DNA from: Halorubrum sp. F4
GTDB lineage: Archaea; Halobacteriota; Halobacteria; Halobacteriales; Haloferacaceae
Length of the DNA stretch: 64,000 bases
Reading direction: 5' to 3'
Assembly: GCF_027257195.1 (NCBI RefSeq)
Contig: NZ_JAPDFS010000004.1
Coordinates: forward strand, 1-64,000
Under the pieces are notes generated by a model. That model was not told the DNA's origin and searched no databases. It saw only the letters and a list, made by a program, of their open reading frames with translations. The first letter of the stretch is position 1; each line of letters starts with the position of its first letter. Of the stretch, positions 35,363-43,918 are shown in pieces. Position numbers and translations under genes: made by a program.

Positions 35363-37303
35363 TCAACTCGAGTCGCCGGCGTCCGTCTCGTCGTTCGTCT
35401 CGTCTCCGGCCCCGTCGGTCGTCTCGTCGTCACCCGACCGACCGCGGCCGTCGGCGAGTCCCGCGACCCGTTCGAGGGTGTCGACGTCCTCGACGGACTT
35501 GTCCTCGCGGACGCCGGCGAACCGGGGGAACCGAAGGGCGTACCCGGAGCCGTACGTCGGGGACGTCTGGATCTCCTCGTAACCGACCTCGAGGACGACC
35601 TCGGGACGGATCCGTAGCTCCGTCCCCGATTCGGCGACGACGTGCGGCTCCAGCCGCTCCGTGAGTTCCTCGAGTTCCTCGTCCGAGAGGCCCGTCGCGA
35701 CCTTTCCGATGGGTTCGTACTCGTCGCCGTCGCGGACCGCGAGCAGGAACGTCCCGAACAGCTCCGCACGCCGACCCTCGCCCCACTCCGCGCCGACCAC
35801 GACCGCGTCGAGCGTCTCGACGTCCGGCTTCCGTTTCAGCCAGTCTCGGCCGCGGTTTCCGGGCGTGTACGCCGAAGTCGGGTCCTTCAGCATGACGCCT
35901 TCATGGCCGGCCTCGAGGGCCGCGGACTCGATCCCGGCGATCGCCTCCGTGTCGTCGACGACCCGCAGGTCCGCGGCCGCGTCGGGGAGGACGTCGACGA
36001 GGCGGTCGTGGCGGACGCGAAGGGGTTCCTCGAGGAGGTCGTCGGGGGCGTCCTCGTCGCCGTCAGCGTCGATCCCGTCGGCGGCGTCACCGTCGCTGTC
36101 GCGGTCGCTCTCGACGTCGCCGTCGCCAGCGAGCAGGCAGTCGAACGTGTGGAGCCGGCAGGTCACCGTCTCGCGCATCCGGTCCACGTCGTGTTTCCGA
36201 CGGAATCGGCGGAGCACCTCCTGAAACGGCAGCGGCGAGTCGTCGTCGTCGACCGCGACGATCTCCCCGTCGAGGACGACGGGCACCTCGGCTCGGTCGG
36301 CGACGTACTCGACGATCTCCGGCAGCGCGTCGGTCACGTCGTCCATGTTCCGCGAGTAGAGCCGCGGCCCGAACCCCTCGGTCCCCGGCGCGTAGTGGAC
36401 CTGGACGCGGGCCCCGTCGAACTTCGTCTCGACGGCGACCTCGCCGAACGAGTCGACGGCGTCGGCGGCGGTCCCCGCCTGCGCCAGCATCGCCTGGACC
36501 GGCCTGCCGACCCGGATCCGCTCGGCGTTCAGTCCCTCGATCCCCGCCTCCCGAGCGAGGCGTGCGACGTGTCCGTAGTCGTTGGTCACCTGGAGCGCGC
36601 GCTCGACGGCAGCGTACGCCTCGTCGCTCGCGCGACTCACGTCGTCGCCGCCGACCTCGCCGGATCCGTCGCCGCCGTCGTCGGTCTCGTTCGTCGGGTC
36701 TCCCTCCCCGTTGTCGGCCTCGGTCTCGACCCCGATACCGTCATCGGCGAGGAACGCCTCGGCGACCGCGTCGCGGACGGTCCCCTCGCCGACGCCGATC
36801 CGCATCTCGCCGAGCACCAGGCGAGCGAGCGTTCTCGCCTCCGCCGGATCGCACCGATTGAACAACCCGAACAGCGCGTCGACCTTCCGGGACTCGCTCC
36901 CCTCCCCCGTGGCGGCCGCGAGCTCCCGGAGCGTTCCGTCTACCTCGGCGACCGAGAGCGGGTCGCGACCGTCGCCGAACGCCGAGAGCCCCCGCTGTCC
37001 GCCGAAGTCGAACCCGGCGGCGACCGCGCCGATCTCCCCGCGGCTCGCGAGTCGGTCCTCCACGTCGTCGGCGGTGACGTTCGGCCCGGCGGCGCGGGCG
37101 ATGGCCTCGCGACACGAGGCGGGACCGATATCGAGGGTCCGGTCGTCGTGTGCGGGATACGTCCGCCCGAGCAGGAAGCGAGTCACCGTCTCGAGGTCGT
37201 CGCCGGCGTCGACGAGCAGGTCCGCGACGATCGCCGTCGTCTCGAGGTCGGCCGGCTCGGCCTCCAGTCGCTCCACCCGCTCGGCGAACGCGGCGAACTC
37301 CAT
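35363..37303 (-). CDS. lig: ATP-dependent DNA ligase
   Basis: A 646-residue archaeal ATP-dependent DNA ligase that seals nicks in replication and repair. An N-terminal DNA-binding domain (about 1-270) precedes the adenylation site TKFDGARVQ with lysine K294, the acceptor of AMP. VVLDGEIVA and GVMLKDPTSAYTPGNRGRDWLK are later nucleotidyltransferase motifs, followed by the OB-fold domain. Two unusual acidic insertions sit at residues about 190-226 and 392-426, making it about 60-80 residues longer than usual. The ATG at 37303 gives the family start. It heads a minus-strand run of three genes. Confidence 0.94.
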   Translation of the reverse strand: MEFAAFAERVERLEAEPADLETTAIVADLLVDAGDDLETVTRFLLGRTYPAHDDRTLDIGPASCREAIARAAGPNVTADDVEDRLASRGEIGAVAAGFDFGGQRGLSAFGDGRDPLSVAEVDGTLRELAAATGEGSESRKVDALFGLFNRCDPAEARTLARLVLGEMRIGVGEGTVRDAVAEAFLADDGIGVETEADNGEGDPTNETDDGGDGSGEVGGDDVSRASDEAYAAVERALQVTNDYGHVARLAREAGIEGLNAERIRVGRPVQAMLAQAGTAADAVDSFGEVAVETKFDGARVQVHYAPGTEGFGPRLYSRNMDDVTDALPEIVEYVADRAEVPVVLDGEIVAVDDDDSPLPFQEVLRRFRRKHDVDRMRETVTCRLHTFDCLLAGDGDVESDRDSDGDAADGIDADGDEDAPDDLLEEPLRVRHDRLVDVLPDAAADLRVVDDTEAIAGIESAALEAGHEGVMLKDPTSAYTPGNRGRDWLKRKPDVETLDAVVVGAEWGEGRRAELFGTFLLAVRDGDEYEPIGKVATGLSDEELEELTERLEPHVVAESGTELRIRPEVVLEVGYEEIQTSPTYGSGYALRFPRFAGVREDKSVEDVDTLERVAGLADGRGRSGDDETTDGAGDETNDETDAGDSS

Positions 37304-37397
37304 GCCCCGGATCGGCGATCGGCGCTCAAAAGCGCGCCGATGCGGAGCTCACCCTGGGTCGGGGCTCTTTTATTACCGGGGTCCGTCCGGCCATCGC

Positions 37398-38939
37398 ATG
37401 AGCACCGAGTCGGCCCTCGCCGACGGCGTCCGTGAGGCGCTCGCCGTCGACGCGGAGGAGTTCGCCGCGCGCGCCGAGGAGGAGGCGGAGGTCGTCAAAC
37501 AGGGGCTACACGACGGGGCGTTCGACAACCACCAGTCGATCGTCGGCTTCGAGTACGAGTTCTACGCGGTCGCCGACGGCCGCTGGAGCGAGGAGTCCCG
37601 CGCCGGCGAGTACGCGCTGATGCGCGTGCCGCGACGCCTCCTGGAGCTGATGGGGTTCGAGAAGGAGCTCGGGCTCCACAACGCGGAGATGTCGACGAGC
37701 CCGCAGCCCCTCTCGGACCACGGCCTGCGCGCCCAGCTCGCGGAGGTCAGAGCGCGGCTGGAGGCCGCCGAGAACACGGCCGGCGTCGAGGGAATGCGGC
37801 TCGTCTCCGACGGCGTCTGGACGATCCCGCCGGCGGGCGAGACGGCACGCGGATACCTCACCGACAGCGTCGACCTCGACGGCGTGACCGTCGCGGCCAA
37901 CATGAGCGACGCCGTCCGCTACCACGCGATGGCGAACGCCGGCGACGACGCGCCCGTCGCCCTGGAGGCACCCGGCGTCACGCTGCGGGCGGACACCGTG
38001 ATGCCGGAGAGCCTCATCACCTCGATCCAGCCGCACTACCAGGTCGCACAGGCCGACACGCTACCGGTCCACTTCCGGTACGCGCTCCGGATCGCGGGAC
38101 CGCTCCTGGCGCTCGGCGTGAACTCGCCGTTCCTGCCGCCGGACCTCTACGACGACGACTGGGACGCGGAGCGGGTCCTCGAGGAGGGGGCGACGGAGAA
38201 CCGGGTCCACGTGTTCGAGTCCGTGCTCAACGCCCGGACCGACGCCGACAAGGTCCGGTTCCCGCACGACTTCCACGACGTCGAGACCGCCGTCGACCGG
38301 ATCGCGGGCGACGAGACGATGGTTCCCATGCCCGAATCGGACGGTACCGACCGCTTCGACGACGCGTTCGCCACGTTCCGGACGAAACACGGCACCTACT
38401 GGCGGTGGGTCCGCCCGGTGTTCGAGGGCGCGAGCCGGTCGAGCGCGAACGCCCGGATCGAGTTCCGTCCGGTGCCCGCACAACCGACCGTCCGGGACTC
38501 GATCGCGTTCCAGGCCGCGTTTGCGGGGCTGATGGGCGCGCTCCCGCGACACGAACACCCCGTCATCGGCCTGGAGTGGGAGACCGCGCGCGACAACTTC
38601 TACGCCGCGGTCGCGGACGGACTCGACGCCGAGATGGAGTGGATCGGCTACGACGGCGAACACACCACGGACGCGACGGAGATGTACGAGGACCTCCTCG
38701 ACCACGCGGCCGCCGGCCTCCGGACGGCCGGCTGCTCGGAGGCCGAGGCGGAGTCGTGGCTCGCCCCGCTCAGGTATCGGGTCGACGGCGGGATCACCCC
38801 GGCCGGCTGGAAGCGGGCCGGCGTTCGATCCCGGCTGTCGGACGGCGAGTCGTTCGCTGACGCGGTCCACAATACTCAGCGGGCGTACATCGAACGACAG
38901 GCGGACACCCTCATCGACGGCGGCTTCTCCGAGTGGTGA
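37398..38939 (+). CDS. Glutamate-cysteine ligase-like (GCS2-related) protein
   Basis: A 513-residue protein resembling the carboxylate-amine ligase/GCS2 fold: SIVGFEYEFYAV near residue 47, GLHNAEMSTSPQPL near 95, RIEFRPVPAQPTVRDS near 355, and ITPAGWKRAG near 470. The E-x-E type motif and the REF-like RIEFRP match glutamine-synthetase-fold ligases. It is longer than the usual about 360-residue haloarchaeal GshA, so it may ligate a different amine. A TTTTATT box about 25 bases before the ATG at 37398 indicates leaderless transcription. Substrate not determined. Confidence 0.65.
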   Translation: MSTESALADGVREALAVDAEEFAARAEEEAEVVKQGLHDGAFDNHQSIVGFEYEFYAVADGRWSEESRAGEYALMRVPRRLLELMGFEKELGLHNAEMSTSPQPLSDHGLRAQLAEVRARLEAAENTAGVEGMRLVSDGVWTIPPAGETARGYLTDSVDLDGVTVAANMSDAVRYHAMANAGDDAPVALEAPGVTLRADTVMPESLITSIQPHYQVAQADTLPVHFRYALRIAGPLLALGVNSPFLPPDLYDDDWDAERVLEEGATENRVHVFESVLNARTDADKVRFPHDFHDVETAVDRIAGDETMVPMPESDGTDRFDDAFATFRTKHGTYWRWVRPVFEGASRSSANARIEFRPVPAQPTVRDSIAFQAAFAGLMGALPRHEHPVIGLEWETARDNFYAAVADGLDAEMEWIGYDGEHTTDATEMYEDLLDHAAAGLRTAGCSEAEAESWLAPLRYRVDGGITPAGWKRAGVRSRLSDGESFADAVHNTQRAYIERQADTLIDGGFSEW

Positions 38940-38974
38940 CGCGGACGGGTCCGGATCGGTGACGCGGACGGGAT
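38936..38974 (+). repeat. Short direct repeat after the GCS2-like gene
   Basis: GTGACGCGGACGGG occurs at 38936-38949 and again at 38960-38973, the first overlapping the stop codon. It resembles the stop-codon repeat at 12394. Confidence 0.7.
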
Positions 38975-39056
38975 CGAACGTCCGGATCGGCCGTGATCGG
39001 CGTGTAGTCGGCCGATTTAAGTAATACTCGCCGTATCGTCGGATAGATCCGAGTAC

Positions 39057-40784
39057 ATGCCATGGCAGTCGACCCCGTACGTGCTTCTGCTCTTTCTGTC
39101 GGCGCTGGTGGCGTCGCTGTGGGCGGGGTACGGGATCGTGTCGGTCCCGGCGGGAAGGCGGAACCACACGGTCACCGCGTTCGTCGTCCTCTGTCTCTCG
39201 GCCGCGGTGTGGGCCGCAACGTACGGCGTCCAGCTCGCGAGCACCGGCCTCGAGGCGAAGCTGTTCGCCCACCGGTTGTTACACGTCGGTGCGGCCGCAA
39301 CCCCGTCGGCCTGGCTGGCGTTCGCGTTGGCCTACACCGGTCGAGAGGACCGCCTCACGCCGAGCGTCGTCGCGGCACTCGCGGCGATCCCCGCTGCGCT
39401 GGTCGTCCTGCTGGTCGCGAATCCGTACTCGCTGGTGTTGGTCGACGCGGAACTCGTCACGACGACCGGGTCGTTGACGCGGCTCGAGACGACGCTCGGC
39501 CCGGTCTATCACCTCCATCTCGCCTTCTCGTACGTCGCGGTCGTCGGGGGCGCGTGGCTCGTCGTCGACCACGCTCTCGGCTCCGGTGAGCAGGTCAGAC
39601 GGCAGGCGGCGCTTCTGATCCTCGGGGCGCTGGTCCCCCTCGCGTTGAACGTGTTCGAGGTCCTCTCGCTGCCGCCGTTCGGAACGGCGACCGTGAACCT
39701 GACTCCCGTGTCGCTTTCGCTCTCGACGGCGTGCTTCGGGCTGGCCGTGTTCCGGTACCGACTCTTCGATCTGACGCCCATCGCCTCGCGGGTCGTCCTC
39801 TCGGAGATGGACGACGGCGTGGTCGTCCTCGACGCCGCCGGGACGATAGTCGAAGTCAACCCGGCCGCGGAGGCCGTCGTCGGCGACCGTGAGACGGCGG
39901 TCGGCGCGCCCGTCTCGACGCGGCTCCCGGAGTACGACGGCCTCGAGACCGGAGCCGACGACGAGGTGCTCGCGACCCGCGAGAGTCCCGGTGGGAAGCG
40001 GTTCCTCCGGTTGAGCCGGTCGCCGCTGCGGCGGGGCGGCGAGACGTACGGCTGGGTGGTCCTGATCGGGGACGTGACCACGATCGAGGAGCAGCGCCGG
40101 GCCTTGGCGGAACGGAACGAGCGATTGGACGCCTTCGCCGGGATCGTCTCACACGACCTCCGGAATCCGCTTTCGGTCATCTCGGGCTACGCGGAGATCG
40201 CGAGAGAGACGGGCGACCCGGAGCACTTCGAACGGATCGACGACACCGTCGACCGCATGACCGAGTTCCTCGAGGACCTGTTGCAGCTCTCGAGACAGGG
40301 CGAGACCGTGACCGAGTTCGAGCCGGTCCCGCTACGGGAGGTCCTCGAGGCGGTCGAGACCGGGATCGCGGACGACGACCTGACGGTGGTCGTCGAGGAC
40401 GGAGTCGACGACGCGGTCGTACTCGCGGATCGGGCCCGACTGGGACAGGTTCTCGACAACCTCCTGCGGAACGCACGCGATCACGCCGACGAGCCCGTGA
40501 CGGTTGCGGTCGGCCGCCTGTCGGACGGCTTCTACCTCGCGGACGACGGGCCCGGGATCCCCGAATCCGAGCACGAGAACGTCTTCGACGTCGGCTTCAC
40601 GACCCGCGAGTCGGGGACGGGACTCGGATTGGCGATCGTCCGCGACGTCGTCGAGGCCCACGGCTGGTCGATCGAGGTGACCGAGAGCGAGGAGGGCGGC
40701 ACCCGGTTCGAGATCACCGGCGTCGAGTTCGACGAGCCCGGAAGGGGTGACGAACCGATCGGCTCGTCTCCGGAAGCCCGGTGA
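39057..40784 (+). CDS. 7TM-type sensor histidine kinase with PAS domain
   Basis: A 575-residue kinase. The N-terminal 240 residues form about seven hydrophobic helices of the archaeal histidine kinase 7TM type. A PAS domain follows (about 245-340; DGVVVLDAAGTIVEVNPAAE). HisKA carries the phosphoacceptor H366 in IVSHDLRNPL, then come an N-box LDNLLRNARDHA and HATPase motifs DDGPGIPESE and GTGLGLAIV. The receptor part probably binds a membrane or extracellular ligand. TTTAAG about 40 bases upstream of the ATG at 39057 is a possible TATA box. No response regulator is nearby. It is convergent with purK, 32 bases away. Confidence 0.92.
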   Translation: MPWQSTPYVLLLFLSALVASLWAGYGIVSVPAGRRNHTVTAFVVLCLSAAVWAATYGVQLASTGLEAKLFAHRLLHVGAAATPSAWLAFALAYTGREDRLTPSVVAALAAIPAALVVLLVANPYSLVLVDAELVTTTGSLTRLETTLGPVYHLHLAFSYVAVVGGAWLVVDHALGSGEQVRRQAALLILGALVPLALNVFEVLSLPPFGTATVNLTPVSLSLSTACFGLAVFRYRLFDLTPIASRVVLSEMDDGVVVLDAAGTIVEVNPAAEAVVGDRETAVGAPVSTRLPEYDGLETGADDEVLATRESPGGKRFLRLSRSPLRRGGETYGWVVLIGDVTTIEEQRRALAERNERLDAFAGIVSHDLRNPLSVISGYAEIARETGDPEHFERIDDTVDRMTEFLEDLLQLSRQGETVTEFEPVPLREVLEAVETGIADDDLTVVVEDGVDDAVVLADRARLGQVLDNLLRNARDHADEPVTVAVGRLSDGFYLADDGPGIPESEHENVFDVGFTTRESGTGLGLAIVRDVVEAHGWSIEVTESEEGGTRFEITGVEFDEPGRGDEPIGSSPEAR

Positions 40785-40816
40785 GGGATCGGACGAGCGG
40801 GAGGAGGTTCGCCTTC

Positions 40817-41989
40817 CTACGTCTCGCGGAACGTCAGCCCGTCGCGAAGCTCCCGGGCCCGCGACAACAGCGCGGCGCGAGCGGTCGCCTCCGGATCGAC
40901 GGTTCCGTCGGTCAGCGTCAGATGCCCCATCTTCCGGAGCGGGCGCGCGTCGTTCTTGCCGTACCAGTGGAGATCGGCCTCCGGTGCGTCGAGGACTCCC
41001 TCGATCCCCCGGAGGGTCGCCGGGCGGCTCTCCTCGGTGTCCCCGAGCACGTTCGCGGTGACGGCGGGTGCGACGAGGTCGGTCGGACCCAGCGGCCAGC
41101 CGAGGACGGCGCGGACGTGGTTCTCGAACTGTGACGTCCGCGTTCCCTCGATGGTCCAGTGCCCGGAGTTGTGGGGGCGCGGCGCGATCTCGTTGACGAG
41201 CACGTCGCCCTCGCGGGTCTCGAACAGTTCGATCCCGTAGACGCCCCGCCCGTCGAGGAACTCGAGGACGTCCTCCGCGACCGCCTCGGCGCGGGCGATG
41301 GCCTCGTCGCTCGCGCGTGCGGGAGCCACGCTCTCCCGGAGGATCTCCTCGCGGTGGATCGTCTCCGTCACGGGGTAGGTCCGGGTCGCGCCGTCGGCGC
41401 CCTTCAGCCCCATCACGGCGATCTCGCGCTCGAACTCGACGAACCGCTCGGCCATCGCGTCGCCGCCGACTTCCGCGAGCGCGTCGGCCGCCTCGCTCGG
41501 CTCGTGGACCGGGACGTTCCCGCGGCCGTCGTACCCGCCGCGCCGGGCCTTGAGCATGACGCCGTCGAACTCCTCGACGACGCGCTCGAGCCCCTCGGCG
41601 GTCGCGACCGCGGCGAACTCGGGCACGGGGATCCCGGCGTCCGCGAGCGCCTCCGTCTGGACCAGCTTGTCCTGTATCGTCTCGAGGGTCCCCGGGTCCG
41701 GGTGGACCGGTACGTCGTGTTCCTCGCTCGCCGCCGCCAGCACCTCGGGATCGGCGAGTTCGATCTCGAAGGTGAGCGCGTCGACGCGTTCGGCGAGCGC
41801 GTGGATCCCGTCCGGATCGTCGAAACCGGCGACGATCTGGTCGCGGGCGACCCCCGATGCGGGACACGCCGGCGTGGGGTCCAACACGACCACGTCAACG
41901 CCGAGGGGCGAGGCCGCCTCCGCGAGCATCCGTCCGAGCTGTCCGCCGCCGACGACGCCCAGGGTCGGGCCGGGAAGCGTGATCGACAT
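40817..41989 (-). CDS. purK: 5-(carboxyamino)imidazole ribonucleotide synthase
   Basis: A 390-residue ATP-grasp enzyme that carboxylates AIR with bicarbonate and ATP to N5-CAIR in purine synthesis. The N-terminal LGVVGGGQLGRMLAEAASPLG motif, the ATP-grasp LKARRGGYDGRGN, and NEIAPRPHNSGHWTIEG are diagnostic. The length is typical. Its usual partner PurE is not adjacent here; the downstream neighbour is a convergent kinase. The AATAAACA box about 25 bases upstream (42016-42023) serves as the TATA element. Confidence 0.96.
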   Translation of the reverse strand: MSITLPGPTLGVVGGGQLGRMLAEAASPLGVDVVVLDPTPACPASGVARDQIVAGFDDPDGIHALAERVDALTFEIELADPEVLAAASEEHDVPVHPDPGTLETIQDKLVQTEALADAGIPVPEFAAVATAEGLERVVEEFDGVMLKARRGGYDGRGNVPVHEPSEAADALAEVGGDAMAERFVEFEREIAVMGLKGADGATRTYPVTETIHREEILRESVAPARASDEAIARAEAVAEDVLEFLDGRGVYGIELFETREGDVLVNEIAPRPHNSGHWTIEGTRTSQFENHVRAVLGWPLGPTDLVAPAVTANVLGDTEESRPATLRGIEGVLDAPEADLHWYGKNDARPLRKMGHLTLTDGTVDPEATARAALLSRARELRDGLTFRET

Positions 41990-42116
41990 CTACGCCGGGA
42001 TATCGCACGTTGACGAATAAACATTGCTGAATTCACCGATCGATATGCACGAATGCGGATCTCATTCGTGCGAACCGCTCGGGATCGCCGCCGCGAACCT
42101 CCCGGGCTGTGTCGCC

Positions 42117-43028
42117 TCAGCCGTCGATCCGAGCCTCCTCGCCCGCCAGCATCTCGAGGACCTGCATCACGCCCGAGTTGTCGTCGCGGCCCATGTCGTT
42201 CCCGACCATCGACTTGTACAGCTCGTGGGCGAGTTCGGTCTGGGGCATCGGCGAGCCGAACGTCTCGCCGGCCTCCGTCGCGATCCGGAGGTCCTTGTAC
42301 TGGTACTCCGCGAAGAAGCCCGGATCGAAGTCGCCGCGGATCATCGACGGGGCGCGGTTGTCGAGCGTCCAACAGCCGGCCGCGCCGCCGCTTATCGCGT
42401 CCACGACGGCCTCGAGGTTCGCGCCCGCGTTGTGTGCGAACACCAGCGCCTCGCTCACCCCGACCATCTGGGCGGCGACGACGATCTGGTTACACGCCTT
42501 CGTCGTCTGGCCGGCCCCGCTCGGCCCGCAGTGCGTCACGGTCTCGCCCATGACCTCGAGGGCGTCCGTCCACTCCGCGAGGACGTCCTCGTCGCCGCCG
42601 ACCATGATCGAGAGGGTCCCCTCGATCGCGCCCGACTCGCCGCCCGAGATCGGCGCGTCGAGGGCGTCGACTCCCTCCTCCGCGAGGCGTTCGGCGACCG
42701 CTTCGGCGACCGTCGGCGAGATGGTCGAGTGGTCAACGACCGTCATCCCGGCGCTCACGCCGTCGATCACCGGGTCGGGCTCGCCGTCCTCGCCGAGCAC
42801 GACGTCCGCCACGGCCGGCGAGTCGGGGAGACACAGGAAGACGACGTCGCTCCGCTCTGCGACGCCCGCGGGCGATCCGCCGTCCTCGCCGCCGTACGCC
42901 ACGAGTTCCTCGACCGGTTCGTCCGATCGGTTGTGCCCAATGACGGAGTACCCCGCGTCGAGGAGGTTCTTCGCCATCGGCAGGCCCATGATCCCGAGTC
43001 CGACGAACCCGGCAGTTGCTTTCGGCAT
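42117..43028 (-). CDS. Beta-hydroxyacid dehydrogenase (3-hydroxyisobutyrate/tartronate semialdehyde reductase type)
   Basis: A 303-residue NAD(P)-dependent enzyme: Rossmann motif GFVGLGIMGLPMAKNLL, substrate site DAPISGGESGAIEGTL, and the catalytic lysine in GAGQTTKACNQI are all present. It interconverts beta-hydroxyacids and semialdehydes; tartronate semialdehyde reductase and 3-hydroxyisobutyrate dehydrogenase cannot be separated by motif alone. The ATG at 43028 gives MPKATAGFVGLG. A GGCATAAAA box at 43049-43057 (plus sense) lies at TATA distance. No pathway partner is adjacent. Confidence 0.9.
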   Translation of the reverse strand: MPKATAGFVGLGIMGLPMAKNLLDAGYSVIGHNRSDEPVEELVAYGGEDGGSPAGVAERSDVVFLCLPDSPAVADVVLGEDGEPDPVIDGVSAGMTVVDHSTISPTVAEAVAERLAEEGVDALDAPISGGESGAIEGTLSIMVGGDEDVLAEWTDALEVMGETVTHCGPSGAGQTTKACNQIVVAAQMVGVSEALVFAHNAGANLEAVVDAISGGAAGCWTLDNRAPSMIRGDFDPGFFAEYQYKDLRIATEAGETFGSPMPQTELAHELYKSMVGNDMGRDDNSGVMQVLEMLAGEEARIDG

Positions 43029-43109
43029 ACTCCCACTGTCGAGGAACACGGCATAAAACTGATCCCGGCGGCCGTCCTCACCCGTTTCGACCGAACGCTA
43101 CACCGAACC

Positions 43110-43853
43110 CTACACCGAGACCGTCGCGAGGTCGCTTTCGAGCCCCTCGACGAACTCGTTGTAGGCCTCGACGAAGCCCGCGAACGGTTCGGCGTACTCG
43201 CGCACGTCGGCCGCGGAGGGGGCCCCGTACTGCGAGAGGAGATAGAGGCCGCCGGAGCCGCCGACGCGGAGGTACGAGGTCGTCCCCTCCTCCCACTTGA
43301 GCTCCCAGCGATCGCCGTCGACGCGGGCGGTAAAGGTCCCGTAGTCGTCGCCCTCGTAGCGGTACACTTCACCGGCGATGACGCCGCAGGTCTCGCGGAT
43401 CGAGTCGAGCACCCGGTCGCGCTCGGCGACGACGCCGTCGGTCGAGGCTGGCTCCGGAAACTCCGCGGAGACGCCGTCGAGCACGCCCGACAGCGAGTCG
43501 ACGTACGCGTTCCAGGCGGCGACCATGTTCGGGTAGTCCGCCAGCGCGGTCGCCAACCTCGACGGTTCGGGCGGCTGCTTCGTCGAGACGACGTAGGTGT
43601 CGGGCCCGCTCTTCGGCGAGAAGAGCAGGAACTCCAGCTCGCCGGCCTCGTGTTTGACGGTCCACTCGCCGCCCGCCGTCGACAGCTCCGTTCGGCCGTA
43701 ATCGCCGCCCTGGAGCTTCGCGAGCCGGTAGGCGATCCCGCCGGCGTGGTCGCGGACGGCGGCGACCAGCTCGTCGCGCCGGTCGGCCACCGACTCGACG
43801 TCGGACACGTCGAGATCGATGCCGAGCCCGGCGGTCTCGGAAGGGGAACTCAC
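43110..43853 (-). CDS. Unknown acidic haloarchaeal protein
   Basis: A 247-residue soluble protein with two related halves. Each has a YR segment (GIAYRLAKLQGGDYGRTELS and GEVYRYEGDDYGTFTARVD), then a Trp and a beta segment (GGEWTVKHEAGELEFLLFS and GDRWELKWEEGTTSYLRVG), then a helix. It looks like an internally duplicated fold not recognised as a known family. The GTG at 43853 is chosen because TTAAC at 43878-43883 lies about 27 bases upstream, and longer frames add basic antisense sequence. Function unknown. Confidence 0.7.
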   Translation of the reverse strand: MSSPSETAGLGIDLDVSDVESVADRRDELVAAVRDHAGGIAYRLAKLQGGDYGRTELSTAGGEWTVKHEAGELEFLLFSPKSGPDTYVVSTKQPPEPSRLATALADYPNMVAAWNAYVDSLSGVLDGVSAEFPEPASTDGVVAERDRVLDSIRETCGVIAGEVYRYEGDDYGTFTARVDGDRWELKWEEGTTSYLRVGGSGGLYLLSQYGAPSAADVREYAEPFAGFVEAYNEFVEGLESDLATVSV

Positions 43854-43918
43854 GTCCGGAACCGGGCGACGAACGGAGTTAACCGGTTCGGTCACCGGCC
43901 ACGCGGATCGGTCACGGA

